Source: Pseudomonas fluorescens
Lineage (GTDB): Bacteria > Pseudomonadota > Gammaproteobacteria > Pseudomonadales > Pseudomonadaceae
DNA: 64,000 nucleotides
Assembly (NCBI RefSeq): GCF_900636825.1
Contig: NZ_LR134318.1
Span: 2,885,501-2,949,500 of the forward strand
Direction: 5' to 3'
In this document: piece by piece, positions 11,265 to 20,034 of the stretch
Position numbering within the stretch: position 1 is the first letter of the stretch
How the letters are laid out: each line of letters begins with the position of its first letter
The notes under the pieces: generated by a model
Seen by the model: only the letters and a program-made list of their open reading frames with translations
Database searches by the model: none
What the model was told of the DNA's origin: nothing
Position numbers and translations under genes: made by a program

Positions 11265-12623
11265 TTAAACGCTCATCATTAAGAACTCGCGCTCCCACGA
11301 GCTGATCACGCGTTTGAAGTTTTCATGCTCGGCGCGTTTCACCGCGACGTAGCCGCGCACGAACTTGTCGCCGAGGTAACGGGCAACGGTCGGGCATTCT
11401 TCCATTTGCGTCAGCGCTTCTTCGATGGTGATCGGCAGGCGCAGGTTGCGGCGTTCGTAAGCGCGGCCCTGCACCGCAGCGCTTGGCTCGATGCGGTCGA
11501 CCATGCCGATGTAACCGCAGAGCAAGCTCGCGGCAATCGCCAGGTACGGATTGGCGTCGGCGCCCGGCAAGCGGTTTTCCACGCGCATCGCTTCGGGGCT
11601 GGAGGTCGGCACACGCAGGCCGACGGTCCGGTTTTCTTCGCCCCATTCGACGTTGACCGGCGCCGAGGTGTCCGGCAGGAAGCGGCGGAACGAGTTGACG
11701 TTGGGCGCGAACATCGGCAGCACTTTCGGAATGTATTTCTGCAATCCGCCGATGTAATGCCGGAACAGTTCGCTCATCTGTCCGTCTTCACTGGCGAAGA
11801 CCGGTTTGCCGGTGGCGATGTCGACCACGCTCTGGTGAATGTGCATGGCGCTACCGGGCTCATCGCCAACGGGCTTGGCCATAAACGTCGCGGCGACGTT
11901 GTGCTTGAGCGCCGCCTCGCGCATGGTGCGTTTGAACACGGTGATCTGGTCGGCCAGATCCAGAGCGTCGCCGTGGCGGAAGTTGATTTCCATCTGCGCC
12001 GGGCCGTCTTCGTGGATCAGCGTGTCCAAATCAAGACCTTGCAGCTCGCACCAGTCGTAAACGTCCTCGAACAACGGATCGAATTCGTTGGCGGCATCGA
12101 TGGAGAATGACTGCCGGCCGCTTTCCGCACGGCCCGAGCGGCCCAGTGGTGCCTTGAGCGGCAAGTCCGGGTCTTCGCAGCGTTGGGTCAGGTAGAACTC
12201 CATTTCTGGCGCGACAATTGGCTTCCAGCCTTTGTCGGTGTACAGCTGCAGGACTTTCTTCAGGACGTTGCGCGGCGACAGTTCGATCGGGTTGCCAAAC
12301 TTGTCGAAGGTGTCGTGGATAACGATGGCGGTCGGTTCGATCGCCCATGGAATTACGTAAACCGCGTCAGCCACTGGCTTGCAGACCATGTCGATGTCGG
12401 CGGGATCGAGCAGGTCGTAGTAGATATCGTCGTCGACAAAATCCCCGGTTACCGTTTGCAGCAGCACACTTTCCGGCAGGCGCATGCCGCGCTCATGCAG
12501 GAACTTGTTGGTCGGTGCGATCTTGCCGCGGGCGATGCCGGTCAGGTCGCTGACCACACATTCGACTTCGGTAATCTTGTGATCTTTCAGCCACGTGAGC
12601 AGCTGATCGAAAGGGGCATTCAT
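11265..12623 (-). CDS. glutamine synthetase-family gamma-glutamyl-amine ligase (PuuA/SpuI-like)
   Basis: 452 residues, the usual length of the PuuA/SpuI branch; true glutamine synthetase is nearer 470. Motifs: SDLTGIARGKI near the start, APEMEFYL (metal-binding Glu), GDEPGSAMHIHQS and NPYLAIAASL. It ligates glutamate to an amine with ATP, the first step of the gamma-glutamyl route. The start is ATG 12623 (MNAPFDQLLTWLKDH), preceded by GAGG; the frame stays open 36 codons further but without a good signal. A divergent EutR-like regulator gene starts 162 bases away. That partner suggests the substrate may be ethanolamine or a similar monoamine rather than putrescine (inference). Confidence 0.87.
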   Translation of the reverse strand: MNAPFDQLLTWLKDHKITEVECVVSDLTGIARGKIAPTNKFLHERGMRLPESVLLQTVTGDFVDDDIYYDLLDPADIDMVCKPVADAVYVIPWAIEPTAIVIHDTFDKFGNPIELSPRNVLKKVLQLYTDKGWKPIVAPEMEFYLTQRCEDPDLPLKAPLGRSGRAESGRQSFSIDAANEFDPLFEDVYDWCELQGLDLDTLIHEDGPAQMEINFRHGDALDLADQITVFKRTMREAALKHNVAATFMAKPVGDEPGSAMHIHQSVVDIATGKPVFASEDGQMSELFRHYIGGLQKYIPKVLPMFAPNVNSFRRFLPDTSAPVNVEWGEENRTVGLRVPTSSPEAMRVENRLPGADANPYLAIAASLLCGYIGMVDRIEPSAAVQGRAYERRNLRLPITIEEALTQMEECPTVARYLGDKFVRGYVAVKRAEHENFKRVISSWEREFLMMSV

Positions 12624-12747
12624 AAAGACCTCGTTATTGGTTTTGTGGACGCCGGGGAGGGCGGGTTTCATCTTCCGCCCCTTCCCCTGTAGCGCGTTGA
12701 CGACTATCTTGGGCGCGGCTCGAGATTCCATCTATCCACTTTCCGCA

Positions 12748-12765
12748 GCACCAAAGCGCACCAAA
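12748..12765. promoter_or_regulatory. two direct repeats, likely AraC-type operator
   Basis: The octamer GCACCAAA occurs at 12748-12755 and 12758-12765, a ten-base (one helical turn) spacing, 20 bases before the regulator start and inside the divergent promoter region with the ligase gene. Direct repeats one turn apart are the usual form of AraC-family sites. No binding data can be seen. Confidence 0.5.
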
Positions 12766-12785
12766 AGAGTGCGCAAGGTCACCCC

Positions 12786-13682
12786 ATGACAACGTGCAAT
12801 CCGCTTCAGGTTCAAGCGTTCAACACCGCCGATGTGGCCGAACAAGTCCGCGCCACACCGGGTTGGGTGCAGCATTACCAGCAGATGTCGCCGGGGCATT
12901 TCGCCGGGCAGATTCGCTATCTCGATCTGCAAGGCGTCGAGGTCTATGAAGAGCAGATGAACACCCGGGTCGAGCAGAATTTCCGTGCGCCGTCTGGGGC
13001 TCTGGCGTTCTGTTTCGATCGCAGCGACAACGCGCTGTATTTGCTCAATGAAGAGAGCCGCAACATCTGGATCACGCCGGAGAATTACCAGGAAATTGCC
13101 GTGGTATTCGGTCCGGAGTTCGTCAGGCAACACGGTCTGGACGTGGCGAAACTGGAAGGGTTATTCATGGCACCGCTCAACTGCGGACAGAACGCCTTGT
13201 TCAGCCGCTGGTTAAGCTCGACTCTCACGAAGTTGTCGCAAACCATTGATCTCATTGATAAAGATGCGTTGACGCAACAGCTGATCGAGGATTGCCTGTT
13301 CCTGCTCGACAACGCGCGCACGAGTCTGGATCGTGGGGGATTGCAGCGGCGCACCGAAGAACGGGCGATCATGAAACGTGTCGGCGAGTGGGCCGCAGAT
13401 TCGCCGGAAGACACCCTCAATCTGCTGGAACTTGCCAATGTCGCGGGTGTGTCGCTGCGGCAGTTGCAACAGGCTTTCAAGGCTTACACCGGGATGACGC
13501 CGAGTCACTGGTTGCGCTTGCGCCGGCTGAACAGCGCACACCGCGAATTGCTCAGGCGCAACCCGACACAGACCACCGTCGCCGAGGTGGCGATGCAATG
13601 GTCGTTCTGGCATCTGGGACGGTTTTCCAGCAGCTATCGCGCGTTGTTCAAAGAGTTGCCGAGCGAGACGCTCAAGCGCTGA
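12786..13682 (+). CDS. AraC-family regulator resembling EutR
   Basis: 298 residues: an effector domain (GWVQHYQQMSPGHFAGQI, about 25-42) and a C-terminal double helix-turn-helix ending AMQWSFWHLGRFSSSYRALF. Both stretches resemble the ethanolamine regulator EutR, whose C-terminus also reads AMQWxFWHLGxF. Transcribed divergently from the gamma-glutamyl-amine ligase cluster, so it is probably that cluster's activator, responding to the amine. RBS AAGG lies before ATG 12786. It is not the XRE-cupin PauR/PuuR type that usually controls putrescine genes. Confidence 0.8.
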   Translation: MTTCNPLQVQAFNTADVAEQVRATPGWVQHYQQMSPGHFAGQIRYLDLQGVEVYEEQMNTRVEQNFRAPSGALAFCFDRSDNALYLLNEESRNIWITPENYQEIAVVFGPEFVRQHGLDVAKLEGLFMAPLNCGQNALFSRWLSSTLTKLSQTIDLIDKDALTQQLIEDCLFLLDNARTSLDRGGLQRRTEERAIMKRVGEWAADSPEDTLNLLELANVAGVSLRQLQQAFKAYTGMTPSHWLRLRRLNSAHRELLRRNPTQTTVAEVAMQWSFWHLGRFSSSYRALFKELPSETLKR

Positions 13683-13732
13683 AGGATAGGGTAAAGAGCC
13701 ACAGACCTTTGTGTCCCTCCCTGACCCACCGC

Positions 13733-13759
13733 TTTCGCGAGCAGGCTCGCTCCCACAGG
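13733..13759. repeat. single REP arm (CGCGAGCAGGCTCGCTCCCACAGG class)
   Basis: One unpaired arm CTTTCGCGAGCAGGCTCGCT followed by CCCACAGG, immediately after the regulator gene and before the large array of the other REP class. Confidence 0.8.
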
Positions 13760-13842
13760 TTTTTGTGGTGTGGTCAAAATTGGCAGTGCCCTGCAAAGCC
13801 ACCTGGCAGCGACACCGCGCAGATATTGACGCCCACACCCCT

Positions 13843-14680
13843 GTAGGAGCTGCGGCACGCTGCGATCTTTTGATCTTGTTTTAAAGAATCAAAAGATCGC
13901 AGCCTCGTTGCACTCGACAGCTCCTACAGGTGGGGGGCTCAGAATTCGGAGTGCCCACAAAATCCAATGTGGGAGCGGTATGGTCAACCTGGCAGCGACA
14001 CCGCGCAGATACTGACGCCCACACCCCTGTAGGAGCTGCGGCACGCTGCGATCTTTTGATCTTGTTTTAAAGAATCAAAAGATCGCAGCGTGCCGCAGCT
14101 CCTACAAGTGGGGGGCTCAGAATTCGGAGTGCGCACAAAATCCAATGTGGGAGCGGTGTGGTCAACCTGGCAGCGACACCGCGCAGATATTGACGCCCAC
14201 ACCCCTGTAGGAGCTGCGGCACGCTGCGATCTTTTGATCTTGTTTTAAAGAATCAAAAGATTAAAGAATCAAAAGATCGCAGCCTCGTTGCACTCGACAG
14301 CTCCTACATGTGGTGTGCTCAGAATTCGGAGTGCCCACAAAATCCAATGTGGGAGCGGTGTGGTCAACCTGGCAGCGACACCGCGCAGATACTGACGCCC
14401 ACACCCCTGTAGGAGCTGCGGCACGCTGCGATCTTTTGATCTGTTTTAAAGAATCAAAAGATCGCAGCCTCGTTGCACTCGACAGCTCCTACAGGAGGGG
14501 GGCTCAGAATTCGGAGTGCCCACAAAATCCAATGTGGGAGCGGTATGGTCAACCTGGCGCCGACACCGCGCAGATACTGACGCCCACACCCCTGTAGGAG
14601 CTGCGGCACGCTGCGATCTTTTGATCTTGTTCTAAAGAATCAAAAGATCGCAGCCTCGTTGCACTCGACAGCTCCTACAG
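13843..14680. repeat. array of five composite REP units (about 186-base period)
   Basis: GTAGGAGCTGCGGCACGCTG starts at 13843, 14029, 14207, 14409 and 14594. Each unit holds a palindrome (GCTGCGATCTTTTGAT ... ATCAAAAGATCGCAGC) plus a non-palindromic spacer with GAATTCGGAGTGC, CAATGTGGGAGCGG, GGTCAACCTGGC and CCGCGCAGATA. The second unit has a perfectly matching right arm (GCAGCGTGCCGCAGCTCCTA); the others have a divergent one (GCCTCGTTGCACTCGACAGC). The third unit carries a 16-base tandem duplication (14245-14260 and 14261-14276). No ORF in the array looks real. Confidence 0.95.
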
Positions 14681-14706
14681 AATGCCATGCAATGTGTGAG
14701 CGAGGC

Positions 14707-16005
14707 TCAGCGGGTTTCGCACTGCGGTGAAGGCTCGCCACTCAATGCATCCATCATCGGCGGATGCTCCTGCACTGCTTGGCGCAAGTCTTCGGTGACG
14801 CGTAGCTCCGCGCCTGTCGGCGAGAAGGTGGCCGCTGCGGCAAACGGCGCGGGGTTGGCTGGAACCGGGCGTTTGCCGCGGCGCCAGAAGAAAAACGTGA
14901 CCATGCACAGGTTGACCACGGCGAACACCCAGAACAGGCCGTTGGCGCCGATGGCGTTCATCACCGGCGAAATCATCATCGGGCTGATGGCCGAACCCAG
15001 CGAGTTGATCAGCAGCAAGCCTTGAATCATCGGCACCAGCGCTTCGGCAGGAGCGCGGTCGGCGGCGTGGCTGACGGCAACCGGGTACAGCGCAAACACG
15101 CCGCCGCCGAGCAGAAACAACATCGCCGCGAGCATCGTCGATGACAACGGCAGCAACACAATCACCAGCGACAACACGGTGCAGGCCAGCGTCAACAGGG
15201 TCAGCACCTGCAAGCGATCCTTACGGTCGGACCAGCGTCCGACCGGATATTGCAGGAGCATCGCGCCGAGAATCGTCCAAGCCATCATGCTTCCGACTTC
15301 ACCGACATTCAGCCCGGTGCGTTGCAGGTACAGCGGCAGCAAGGTGTAGATCGCCGCAATGGTGATGCCCGAGCCGAAACAACCGACCAACCCGGTCGGC
15401 GTGACCCCCAGCAACTGCCGGGGCTTGAGCGGCTCGACCTGATCGAGCAATGGCGACACGCGCGGCAGGATCACGATCGGCAGCACTGAAAACGAGGCGA
15501 GCATGCCGGCGACCATGAACGGTGCGCTGTCGCCCAGCCCGGTAATCTGCCCCAGCGTCGCCTGGCCGAGCACTCCAGCGCCGTACAGGACGATCATGTA
15601 CAACGCCAGCAAACGCCCGCGAATCTTCGCGTCGCCCGCCAACAGCAGCCAGCTTTCGATCACCAGAAACACACCGACCGTGGCCCACCCGTTGAGCAGG
15701 CGCAGCACGAACCAGCCCCACGTGTCATAAAACAAGCCCTGCAACAGAATGGTCACGGCAATCAGCGACGCGAAGCTGCCGTAAGCGCGGATGTGGCCGA
15801 TGCGCAGAATCAGGCGGTCGTTGAACAGTGCGCCCAGCGTCAGGCCGATGAAGTAAGCGGACGAAACGATGCCGATCATCGTCGCCGACGCACCGGCGGC
15901 GTCCAGGCGCAGGGTGGTCAGCGACGACAGGAAACCGTTGCCCAGGGCAACAATGAACAGCCCGAGCAGGGGCGCCAGCGCCATGGCCAGCAAACGCGGA
16001 GACAT
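14707..16005 (-). CDS. MFS transporter, YcaD-like
   Basis: 432 residues from ATG 16005 (MSPRLLAMALAPLLG), which has AGAGG five bases upstream; the open frame extends 18 codons further without a signal. Twelve predicted helices; the loop YPVGRWSDRKDRLQVL in the second half and GALFNDRLILRIGHIR in the first are typical MFS loops, and the overall style matches YcaD-type transporters. Substrate unknown. A soluble tail of about 50 residues follows the last helix. Monocistronic; its stop lies just past the REP array. Confidence 0.8.
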   Translation of the reverse strand: MSPRLLAMALAPLLGLFIVALGNGFLSSLTTLRLDAAGASATMIGIVSSAYFIGLTLGALFNDRLILRIGHIRAYGSFASLIAVTILLQGLFYDTWGWFVLRLLNGWATVGVFLVIESWLLLAGDAKIRGRLLALYMIVLYGAGVLGQATLGQITGLGDSAPFMVAGMLASFSVLPIVILPRVSPLLDQVEPLKPRQLLGVTPTGLVGCFGSGITIAAIYTLLPLYLQRTGLNVGEVGSMMAWTILGAMLLQYPVGRWSDRKDRLQVLTLLTLACTVLSLVIVLLPLSSTMLAAMLFLLGGGVFALYPVAVSHAADRAPAEALVPMIQGLLLINSLGSAISPMMISPVMNAIGANGLFWVFAVVNLCMVTFFFWRRGKRPVPANPAPFAAAATFSPTGAELRVTEDLRQAVQEHPPMMDALSGEPSPQCETR

Positions 16006-16357
16006 AAAAACCTCTAGAGATCGAACAGCGCAACGTGCGCTAATGCGCAGGCATGCCAAGCCAAAAATGTGTGGGGTGCGGGGCGGTGGACCTGGACACG
16101 TGATTCAGTGTCGCCGGCCATTCGGGAGCGCGCTTTGAGCCTTGCGCCTCCGGGTCTGCGGCGGCAAGAGAGCGCGGGATTCTACGGCTTGTGCGGGATT
16201 TGCCAAGTGCTGTTGCCTGCGACGTTAGGACGCAGGCCAGGCAAGGCTCATGACATAACCACAGCGCATCGTTTACACGGCACAAATGTCGCTTTATCAG
16301 GCCCGTTGCACTGGTTAGCCTGTGCGGTCGGGTTGGCAGTTTTAATCAGGGGGCAGG
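16006..16357. other. intergenic region between divergent transporter genes
   Basis: About 350 bases that must carry the promoters of the MFS gene (left) and yddG (right). I see one hairpin, CCTGCG...CGCAGG flanked by TTGCCTG/CAGGCAA (16213-16246), in the leader side of yddG. No credible coding frame and no recognisable riboswitch. Confidence 0.4.
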
Positions 16358-17296
16358 ATGCAGATCAGAGGCGAGCGGGCCGCCACCACGTGTGGTTTGG
16401 TGGCGATTGTTTTATGGAGTACCGCCGCCGGATTGATCAGGGGCGTCAGTGAACAGTTCGGCCCGCTGGGCGGCGCGGCGATGATTTATTCGTTGGGCGC
16501 GATGCTCTTGCTGATGTTTCTTGGACGCCCGCGCATTCGCTCGACGTCAACTCTTTATATTGTGCTCGGCAGCGGCTTGTTCGTTGCCTACGAGGTGTGT
16601 CTGTCGCTGGCGCTGGGGTTTGCCAGTGATCGGCAGCAAGCCATTGAACTGGGCGTGGTGAATTATTTGTGGCCGTGCCTGACCGTGGTGCTGGCGATTG
16701 TCATGAACGGACAAAAAACCCGCTGGTTCATCGTTCCGGGCTCGGCGCTGGCGATCTTCGGCATCCTGTGGGTTGTCAGCGGTGACGGCTTGTCGCTGCC
16801 GGGGATTGTGCGCAATGTTCAGTCCAATCCGCTGAGCTATAGCTTGGCCCTTGCCTGTGCGATCACGTTCGCGCTGTATTGCAACGTCACGCGTCGCTAC
16901 GCGGGCGGGCAGAATCTGGTGGTGTTGTTTTTTGCGCTGACGTCCGCGGTGCTGTGGCTGAAGTGGTCAGCCAGCCTCGAGCAGATTCCGCCATTCAGTT
17001 GGGCAAACTCTCTGGAGCTGCTGGCGGCCGGAATCGCCATGGCCGGTGGTTACGCGTTGTGGAATATCGGCATCCTGCGAGGCAATCTTACGCTGCTGGC
17101 GACGGCATCCTACTCGGCGCCTGTGTTGTCCTCGGCGTTTGCCGCGCTGTGGCTGGGCGTAAGTCTTCATGCCCAGTTCTGGCAGGGCGCCGTACTGGTG
17201 ACGGCGGGCTCGCTGCTCTGTTGGCAGGCGACCCGCCAGCGCGAAGTCTCCCTGGCGGCACCGGTCGAGGTCAGCACTGGCAAGCTTCCTGACTGA
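16358..17296 (+). CDS. yddG: YddG-type aromatic amino acid exporter (DMT superfamily)
   Basis: 312 residues, ten hydrophobic helices in two EamA-like halves. LVAIVLWSTAAGLIRGVSE at the start, QAIELGVVNYLWPCLTVVL (helix 4) and MAGGYALWNIGILRGN match the YddG branch, which exports aromatic amino acids and paraquat-like compounds. Strong RBS (GGGGGCAGG) before ATG 16358. The gene converges on the MFS gene at 17299 with two bases between stops. The slightly long N- and C-termini do not look functional. Confidence 0.83.
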   Translation: MQIRGERAATTCGLVAIVLWSTAAGLIRGVSEQFGPLGGAAMIYSLGAMLLLMFLGRPRIRSTSTLYIVLGSGLFVAYEVCLSLALGFASDRQQAIELGVVNYLWPCLTVVLAIVMNGQKTRWFIVPGSALAIFGILWVVSGDGLSLPGIVRNVQSNPLSYSLALACAITFALYCNVTRRYAGGQNLVVLFFALTSAVLWLKWSASLEQIPPFSWANSLELLAAGIAMAGGYALWNIGILRGNLTLLATASYSAPVLSSAFAALWLGVSLHAQFWQGAVLVTAGSLLCWQATRQREVSLAAPVEVSTGKLPD

Positions 17297-17298
17297 GC

Positions 17299-18450
17299 TC
17301 AGGCCTTGAGAAACCTCGCGGCGTAGCTGACAAATAGCAGCAGGACTATCAGGCCACCCAGTGCGACCACCAGAGTGCTGACGTGGGCAACCATGCCAAT
17401 GAAAGCCGGCCCCATCAGAATTCCGGCATAGCCCATGGAAATGATCGCCGGAATCGCCGTGCGCTGCGGCATATGCTGCTGCCGACCCGCTGCGGTGAAC
17501 AGCACCGGAACAATGTTCGAGCAGCCGATGCCGACCAAGGCATAGCCCAGCAATGCCGCTTGCCAACTGTCGAGCGCAAGTGACACGAGCATGCCGACCG
17601 CCGCGCAGATGCCGCCGAGCGCCACCACGCGCCGGCCACCCAAGCGGCTGACAATCGCGTCGCCGGTGAGGCGGCCAAGGGTCATCGCCGCGGCAAAACA
17701 CGCGTAACCCAAACCGGCATAGCTGGGTTGCATGTCGCGCTGTGAAGCGAGGAACACCGCGCTCCAGTCGAGCATGGCGCCTTCAGTCAGAAAAACGATA
17801 AAGCACAGGCTGCCCAACAACAGCACGATCCCGCGCGGAATCGCAAACAGCGGGCCGTCTCGCTCGGTGCCGTACGGCAGCAGACTTGGCGCAGCCTTGT
17901 ACAGCGCAGCAAGAATGATCGCCACCAGACACAGCACCGACGGCAAAGGATCCAGGCCCAGGCTGAGCATCGCCGTCATTGCCCCGGCACCGGCGATCCC
18001 GCCGACACTGTAGAGTCCGTGGAATCCGGACTGCAGGGTTTCGCCGCTGTTCTTTTCAACGATGATCGACTGGATGTTGATCGCGCAGTCGAGCATGCCC
18101 ATGCTGGCGCCAAACACCAGCACTGCGAGCGCAAGTCCCGGCAGCCACGCCAGGTAGCTCAATAGGGGCAGCACCGCACACAAGGCGATGGTAGAAGCGA
18201 CGATCACCGGGCGGCAGCCGAAACGCGCGGTCAGGTAACCGGCAAAGGGCATGGCCACGATCGAGCCGATGCCGAAGACCAGCAACAACAGACCCAGCCC
18301 GCCATCGTCGAGCCCCGTGCGGGTTTTGACCAACGGAACCAACGGCGCCCACGCCGACATGACGATGCCAGTAATCAAAAAGACGATGCGCGTGGACACG
18401 CGTTCGCCGTAGTTGTCAGAACCACTCAGGGCTGACGTTGAGGTATTCAT
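17299..18450 (-). CDS. MFS transporter, YbjJ/fucose-permease-like
   Basis: 383 residues from ATG 18450 (MNTSTSALSGSDNYGERV) with AAGGA ten bases upstream. Twelve helices; the motif GYLTARFGCRPVIV is the MFS loop, and GFHGLYSVGGIAGA (helix 5) is typical of the YbjJ/FucP-like group. Substrate cannot be inferred. A terminator separates it from the Rieske gene upstream, so it has its own promoter in the 160-base gap. Confidence 0.8.
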   Translation of the reverse strand: MNTSTSALSGSDNYGERVSTRIVFLITGIVMSAWAPLVPLVKTRTGLDDGGLGLLLLVFGIGSIVAMPFAGYLTARFGCRPVIVASTIALCAVLPLLSYLAWLPGLALAVLVFGASMGMLDCAINIQSIIVEKNSGETLQSGFHGLYSVGGIAGAGAMTAMLSLGLDPLPSVLCLVAIILAALYKAAPSLLPYGTERDGPLFAIPRGIVLLLGSLCFIVFLTEGAMLDWSAVFLASQRDMQPSYAGLGYACFAAAMTLGRLTGDAIVSRLGGRRVVALGGICAAVGMLVSLALDSWQAALLGYALVGIGCSNIVPVLFTAAGRQQHMPQRTAIPAIISMGYAGILMGPAFIGMVAHVSTLVVALGGLIVLLLFVSYAARFLKA

Positions 18451-18539
18451 GATCGGGGCATCCTTTTCGGCGCTTTGTGGCTGCAGGTTTGCGCGAACAT
18501 CCACCGACAGTTTTGCGCCATCACCGGCCAGCGAAAGAC

Positions 18540-18572
18540 AAAAAAAATCCCCGAGCATCCGCCGGGATGCTC
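18540..18572 (-). terminator. Rho-independent terminator of the Rieske oxygenase gene
   Basis: On the minus strand an eight-pair stem GAGCATCC / GGATGCTC with a short loop is followed by GGGGATTTTTTT. It lies 40-70 bases after the stop at 18612 and so ends the demethylase transcript before the MFS gene. Confidence 0.85.
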
Positions 18573-18611
18573 AAGGGAAGAGGGAACGTATGGACGTTGC
18601 AGTGAGTGCGA

Positions 18612-19847
18612 TCAGCCTACCGACTTCAGCGGGATCGGCCCTTTGAGCCGGTCGAGCATGGTGGCGCAGTACCAGTCATCGAACTGACAGACGCCGGTTT
18701 CCGCCGTTTCCGAGTACGGGCCGGGCTCGTACGAAGGCGAGGTCACGCCACGCTGAGTGCCTTCCACTAATGTGCGGTCCTGATCGTTGGTGGCGATCCA
18801 CACTTTGGTCAGGCGATCGATATCGTAGTCAACGCCTTCCACCGCCGTTTCAGGCACCAGCCATTTAGTGGTGACCAGGGTTTGCGTCGCGCTGATCGGC
18901 AGCACGCGGAAGCTCAGCGCGTGGTCGCCGAGGAAGTGATTCCAGGTCGAGGGATAGTGGAAATACAGCAGCGCGCCGATGTCCGCTTCCGAGGTTTTAT
19001 CCAGCCGCCCGGCAACGGCGGGCTTGCCGTCCATGGTGTAGCTGACGGCACCGGACGACAGCGGGATTCGGGTCATACGGAACTGGCCATTGATGTCCAT
19101 CACCAGTCGGCTCGGCAATCCCGCGCTCTCGCATTTGGCCCAATAGGCCGAGAGTTCCGGATCGTCTTCGCCGCTGATGCCGCCAACCGACAGGTTATCG
19201 ACGAACGAATGCAGCAGTTCGGGGTGCGAGCCGTCGCAGTGGTAGCACTCGCGATTGTTCTCGAAGACCAGTTTCCAGTTGCCTTTCTCGACGATGTTCG
19301 ACTCGAACGCAACTTTGCAGTTTTCCAGATAATGTGGCGCGACAAACGGGCTTACGGCCTTGCGGAAGCCTTCGAAATCGGGGGCTTTGGCGGCAACGCA
19401 GACGTAGATATAGGTATCGACGATTTCGCAGTGCACGCTTTTCAGGTTGTATTGCGACTTGTCGAAATCCTGGCCCATGTTGCCGGCGAACAACAGATTG
19501 CCGTCCAGTTCGTACGTCCATTTGTGATAAGGGCAAACCATCTTCGCCACTTTGCCGTGATCGGCCTCACAGATTTTCGCGCCACGGTGGAGACAGGCGT
19601 TGTGAAAGGCGCGGACTTGGCCATCTTTGCCGCGGACCACGGCGACCGGATAGTCACCGATCTGCAGGGTGAAATATTGCCCTGGCTTGGTGATTTCGAA
19701 TGTATGGCCGGCGAAGATCCAGTCCTTGTGCCAGATCTGCTCAAGATCCTGACGGTAAACGCTTTCACTGCTGTAGAGCGCGCCGGGCAGCGAGTGCCAG
19801 GGCTTGCGCTGTGCAATCAGATCAAAAACACTGTCTTTATTGTTCAT
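18612..19847 (-). CDS. Rieske oxygenase, quaternary-amine demethylase (GbcA/Stc2-like)
   Basis: 411 residues. Rieske [2Fe-2S] ligands Cys85, His87, Cys105, His108 (CLHRGAKIC ... CPYH) are followed by the mononuclear iron site NNRECYHCDGSHPEL (Glu200, His203, His208) and a late Asp in QFDDWY. The sequence style (KDWIFAGHT, GDYPVAVVRGKDG, FHYPSTWNHFLGDHA) is that of GbcA (glycine betaine) and stachydrine demethylases, which oxidise an N-methyl group to formaldehyde. Start ATG 19847 follows GGGAGG. No FAD/ferredoxin reductase partner (GbcB type) is adjacent, so it must use one from elsewhere. A betaine transporter lies 3 kb away. Confidence 0.85.
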   Translation of the reverse strand: MNNKDSVFDLIAQRKPWHSLPGALYSSESVYRQDLEQIWHKDWIFAGHTFEITKPGQYFTLQIGDYPVAVVRGKDGQVRAFHNACLHRGAKICEADHGKVAKMVCPYHKWTYELDGNLLFAGNMGQDFDKSQYNLKSVHCEIVDTYIYVCVAAKAPDFEGFRKAVSPFVAPHYLENCKVAFESNIVEKGNWKLVFENNRECYHCDGSHPELLHSFVDNLSVGGISGEDDPELSAYWAKCESAGLPSRLVMDINGQFRMTRIPLSSGAVSYTMDGKPAVAGRLDKTSEADIGALLYFHYPSTWNHFLGDHALSFRVLPISATQTLVTTKWLVPETAVEGVDYDIDRLTKVWIATNDQDRTLVEGTQRGVTSPSYEPGPYSETAETGVCQFDDWYCATMLDRLKGPIPLKSVG

Positions 19848-20034
19848 TCTTATCCTCCCAGGACATCCATCTTGAGCGGTCACCTTTAATCGTGACTGGG
19901 TAAAATCTGAAAAACCTGCGCTGATTTGCAGTCGGACTCACGACCCGATAGAGGGACGATAGTCTTCAGCCTATATCGCTCGGGACAATCGCCACAAACG
20001 ACTTTTGCTGCGGGCAATGCATGATTTGCGGTTA

